Source: Sipunculus nudus (Eukaryota; Annelida; Sipuncula; Golfingiida; Sipunculidae). From it: 64,000 nt of DNA. A program made the position numbers and the translations under genes. The DNA is taken from NCBI GenBank assembly GCA_026874595.1, contig CM049306.1, positions 107,281,142 to 107,345,141 of the forward strand, in the 5' to 3' direction. The notes under the pieces are model-generated. The model was not told the DNA's origin and made no database searches. It was given only the letters and a program-made list of their open reading frames with translations. This document shows, piece after piece, positions 63,081 to 64,000 of the stretch (the first letter of the stretch is position 1; the number at the start of each line of letters is the position of its first letter).

Positions 63081-64000
63081 AATGAATAACTTGCTGCAAC
63101 AAGATTATATGCTTCCCTGGCTTATGTGTAGTCTTCACTACTGATTTTACTGATAGAACACGTTTTTTGTTTCTCGTTGACATCATTTTCTTGTGTACAG
63201 AAGAATTTTTTTTCTCCTGTCTGTAATTACAGAGTGGGATAAACAGACGACCCAGGGACGTAAAAAGAAAGCCGAACTTGAAGAAAAATTCGGTGGCAAA
63301 TTGACAGAACAAGGGGTAAGCTATCGTCATATAAAAAGTAATGTGCCCTCACTGACTTGTCACTGATGTCCCTTCACCAACCTGCGCCCGTCCTTTATAT
63401 CACATTGTTTTCATTTACACTGCATTAGAATATCGAAAGAAGCAAAAAAATATCTTTAAATCGATAACCCCGAAAACACGGAATTTGGCTTCCATACATA
63501 ACAACTTGTAAATATCAAATATGTTTTGCCGACAAGCCTGTAGTCACCTGTAATGATTTCTTAGTGCTATTTCTTTAAATCATTATTAAAAATGGATACC
63601 AGTCTACCTAAGAACGTAAATCATAATTTTTTTTTCAAAAAAGCCTTTAACGCTTGCAAGCTACGTAAATTGCTAGTTAGTTACGTTTTTCGTGAATATA
63701 TGAATTTAAATAATTGCAGTACGGCGTTCTTTGGACGTTACCTGATTCACATAACTCTCTTGATATTTAACTCGTGTCTTGCGATAATTATTATGTTATA
63801 TGATTATTGCACACATATTTTGTTGTACAGTATATATCATTTATATTATTTACATTATGCTGTTTCAGATTGAGTGGGATTTTGTGGCAGACACTGAGAA
63901 ACCCGGAGAGTTTGTGGTTGAGACCTCCAACAAGAGAAATGCCGGTTACATCGTAATCGGAACACGTGGACTCGGTAAAGTCAGACGTACCATAATGGGC
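33234..64000 (+). CDS. Universal stress protein (UspA family), four exons, 3'-truncated by window
   Basis: Exons are 33234-33291, 61035-61118, 63233-63315 and 63869 onward. All junctions are GT-AG and phases match (1, 1, 0). The joined product is 119 residues up to the window end. Residues 4-18 (VVLAIDGSKQAEEAF) are the first beta strand and helix with the conserved adenine-contacting Asp9. Residues 20-41 contain WYLSHLHREGNKVILTHAME, and residues 100-119 end in VIGTRGLGKVRRTIMG, the G-x2-G-x9-G nucleotide-binding loop of ATP-binding USPs. The family consists of small cytoplasmic proteins induced by stress. About 30-40 more residues are expected beyond the window. Intron 1 is 27.7 kb, far larger than introns 2 (2.1 kb) and 3 (0.55 kb). 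The link from exon 1 to exon 2 rests on phase and family alignment. Confidence 0.82.
33775..33832. repeat. (TA)n array, USP intron 1
   Basis: About 29 TA units. Confidence 0.95.
34569..34629. repeat. (TA)n array, USP intron 1
   Basis: About 30 TA units. Confidence 0.95.
35154..35226. repeat. Compound (TA)n(GA)n array, USP intron 1
   Basis: About 17 TA units run directly into about 19 GA units with one GATA interruption. Confidence 0.95.
36241..36367. repeat. Long hairpin, 53-bp arms with 20-nt loop
   Basis: The left arm (36241-36293) and right arm (36314-36367) are inverted copies. The 17 bp nearest the loop (CAACATATGGACGTCAA) pair perfectly, and the rest pair with scattered mismatches out to CAGACACTCG/CGAGTGCCTG. 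No coding frame. It could be a very short foldback MITE or a structured RNA; expression cannot be judged. Confidence 0.85.
36980..37459 (-). CDS. Uncharacterised 159-codon open frame, antisense in USP intron 1
   Basis: This is the longest simple open frame in the window. It has an ATG start, mixed amino-acid composition and a balanced base content relative to its surroundings. No signal peptide, membrane segment or known motif was recognised. A frame this long is uncommon in AT-rich DNA but is expected occasionally in 64 kb. It could be a chance frame, an orphan single-exon gene or a relic. Confidence 0.2.
   Translation of the reverse strand: MANHCMASVKNSNVRQDKDVSGVCLEQLLYMIMIAGPQSYYRELPCFISPGLLALIGRQLQPGVISHGADVPPRPRNHEGCVDEINVQSSVLTRDSMTGEQTRISRNLPVVTAPCGLLLYYCSIYGVRALKVKKQTLHEIIQFGLQNVFNNVRPRRTLN
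37895..38046. repeat. Tandem duplication of about 76 bp
   Basis: Two copies of AGCGGCGATCCAATTTGCAA...GGAGATTACTGAAAT, about 90% alike. Confidence 0.85.
46418..47176 (+). mobile_element. Probable solo LTR of an LTR retrotransposon
   Basis: The 759-bp segment begins TGTTACATG and ends CCGTAACA, so the TG...CA termini sit in a short inverted repeat (TGTTAC/GTAACA). Inside, in LTR order, are a TATA box (CTATAAATAG, about 46644-46653) and polyadenylation signals (AATAAATAATAA near 47067) followed by a T-rich stretch. No primer-binding site, gag or pol follows, as expected for a solo LTR left by recombination. A matching 4-6 bp target duplication was not evident, so the exact ends and the call remain provisional. 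Confidence 0.5.
46644..46653 (+). promoter_or_regulatory. TATA box inside the putative LTR
   Basis: CTATAAATAG followed about 25-30 bp later by a purine-rich start region (GAGCCGACAGAGAG). Confidence 0.5.
47230..47281. repeat. (TA)n array, USP intron 1
   Basis: About 26 TA units, 54 bp after the putative LTR. Confidence 0.95.
48324..48342. repeat. Poly-G tract
   Basis: An uninterrupted run of G residues after GGGGGCC; a G-quadruplex-capable and assembly-prone site. A similar G-rich tract lies at about 49113-49131. Confidence 0.8.
48698..48973 (+). mobile_element. tRNA-derived SINE
   Basis: The head has an A-box-like CAGAGGGTAGAGCACAGG at about 48712-48729 and a B box GTTCGAATC at 48752-48760 with tRNA-like spacing. 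It is followed by a non-tRNA body (CCCCACCGAGGTTGATCGC..., GGTCCCGCAGGTGCAGTAG) and an A-rich end ATGAAATAAAAT. The acceptor stem does not pair well, so this is a SINE rather than a working tRNA. Confidence 0.7.
50691..52932 (+). mobile_element. Dispersed repeat family, copy A (plus orientation)
   Basis: It begins TTTAGCTCAGCTGACTGTAA, where AGCTCAGCTGACT can fold onto AGTCATCTGAGCT with a GTA loop, followed by a GTCCGTC-rich stretch. It ends near GCTGAGCGTCATAACCCATG and GGTCACTTGT. The interior holds five to six tandem units of about 320-340 bp (starts near 50965, 51288, 51612, 51953 and 52290), sharing GACCTAGAATCTTCT, GGTCTCTGTTACCCATA and AGAATAATGGAAAATTTGAT. There is no transposase or polymerase frame. 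It resembles non-coding repeats abundant in bivalve genomes. Confidence 0.75.
53245..55829 (-). mobile_element. Dispersed repeat family, copy B (minus orientation)
   Basis: The minus strand begins TTTTAGCTCAGCTGAC at 55829, continues into GTCCGTCCGTCC-rich sequence, and ends at 53245 with GCTGAGCGCCGTGACCCATA then GGTCCCTTGT. Copies A and B are tail to tail, 312 bp apart. The 5' part contains two tandem units of about 650-690 bp (about 54430-55090 and 55100-55760). The tail half (53245-54200) is collinear with 3900-5146 inside the lectin intron element. It is non-coding. Confidence 0.75.
56545..59122 (+). mobile_element. Dispersed repeat family, copy C (plus orientation)
   Basis: It starts TTTTAGCTCAGCTGACTTTC, followed by a GTCCGTCC-rich stretch, and ends GCTGAGCGTCATGACCCATG then GGTCACTTGT, where TGACCCATGGGTCA is a perfect 14-bp palindrome. 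Between 56820 and 57480 a roughly 130-bp module repeats about five times, each with GAGGTCA...AAGGTCAAAGGTCA, TTTCACATATAGCTCACCTA and CAACAGGGGAA. It is non-coding. Confidence 0.75.
59247..60240 (-). mobile_element. Jockey/CR1-like LINE reverse-transcriptase remnant
   Basis: On the minus strand, frames broken by stops and frameshifts encode SPQDTLLSSAMFLI (around 60130), then MYADDTTIYY with the catalytic YADD at 60043-60029. About 790 bp on comes HFKSSFSYSIPNEWNKLPAE then IRTITSLSVYKKEFTRFL with a stop at about 59247. That order and spacing (RT palm to C-terminal tail) fit non-LTR retrotransposons of the Jockey/CR1 type. It is 5'-truncated and inactive, inserted antisense to the USP gene in intron 1. 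The clade assignment is tentative. Confidence 0.75.
61035..61118 (+). CDS. USP exon 2
   Basis: It starts after TTCATTTCAG (AG at 61033-61034) and ends at GATG|GTTAGT (GT at 61119-61120). It encodes WYLSHLHREGNKVILTHAME then LPSMPSRD, matching USP helix 1 end and strand 2. Phase 1 in, phase 1 out. Confidence 0.85.
61550..61830. mobile_element. 281-bp MITE in USP intron 2
   Basis: The ends are inverted copies: GGCCAAAAAAAAATAAGG then TATGGTTCTCAGGCAC on the left, and GTGCCTGAGAACCATACC then TTTTTTTTTGCC on the right, a TIR of about 30 bp. Each arm continues into a GCGGGCGG block. No coding frame; the target duplication is not clear. Confidence 0.8.
63040..63078. repeat. (GA)n array, USP intron 2
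   Basis: About 19 GA units, about 155 bp upstream of USP exon 3. Confidence 0.95.
63233..63315 (+). CDS. USP exon 3
   Basis: It starts after TAATTACAG (AG at 63231-63232) and ends at AAGGG|GTAAGC (GT at 63316-63317). It encodes EWDKQTTQGRKKKAELEEKF then GGKLTEQG, the lysine- and glutamate-rich helix of USPs. Phase 1 in, phase 0 out. Confidence 0.85.
63869..64000 (+). CDS. USP exon 4, cut by window edge
   Basis: It starts after CTGTTTCAG (AG at 63867-63868) in phase 0 and encodes IEWDFVADTEKPGEFVVETS then NKRNAGYIVIGTRGLGKVRR and TIMG. KPGE and GTRGLG...G are diagnostic for ATP-binding USPs. Exactly 44 codons are visible. Confidence 0.92.
   Translation, partial: MEWDFVADTEKPGEFVVETSNKRNAGYIVIGTRGLGKVRRTIMG

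Overview
The window is AT-rich, intron-rich eukaryotic DNA with low gene density and many repeats. Long introns, an EPN-type C-type lectin, SRCR domain exon pairs, a metazoan-style universal stress protein, and dispersed repeats with the GTCCGTC-rich start and CCATGGG...CTTGT tail common in bivalve genomes all suggest a marine mollusc, most likely a bivalve. The species cannot be named from the sequence. No bacterial operon, real tRNA gene, rRNA or CRISPR array was seen.

Three protein genes can be supported by splice sites, reading-frame phase and family motifs. (1) Positions 1-1754, minus strand: part of a scavenger-receptor cysteine-rich (SRCR) gene. It shows one C-terminal half-domain, one N-terminal half-domain and the start of the next C-terminal half, and runs off the left edge. 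(2) Positions 8504-2371, minus strand: a complete five-exon secreted C-type lectin of 225 residues with signal peptide, all six long-form CTLD cysteines, EPN and WND motifs, and an AATAAA just after the stop codon. (3) Positions 33234-64000 and beyond, plus strand: a universal stress protein (UspA family) gene with four in-phase exons. Its first intron is 27.7 kb, and it runs off the right edge inside the ATP-binding loop. Genes 1 and 2 are probable innate-immunity or recognition genes lying side by side. Gene 3 is a stress gene, and no shared control is visible.

The remainder is repeat-dominated. From 2.6 to 8.4 kb (lectin introns) there is a TA-array-flanked element with long inverted repeats, an L1-like LINE tail and several (TA)n arrays. 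From 12.3 to 13.6 kb there is a 1.2 kb element with about 200-bp inverted repeats. From 16.4 to 25.2 kb there are four successive tandem or semi-tandem families (about 165 bp, 121 bp, 54 bp and 21/42 bp). From 31.3 to 32.2 kb there is a degenerate GTAACA minisatellite. The USP first intron holds TA arrays, a perfect-core hairpin, a probable solo LTR (46.4-47.2 kb), a tRNA-derived SINE (48.7-49.0 kb), three copies of one 2.2-2.6 kb repeat family (50.7-59.1 kb) and a decayed LINE with a YADD motif (59.2-60.2 kb). A fourth, partial copy of the 2.2-2.6 kb family lies inside the 3.7-5.6 kb element. USP intron 2 contains a 281-bp inverted-repeat MITE.

No unmistakably new biological system was found. 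The most interesting structures are the 2.2-2.6 kb family with a 5' hairpin and 3' palindrome, one copy of which carries repeated DR1 nuclear-receptor-like motifs; the transposon sitting between two TA arrays; and the near-identical 121-bp array.
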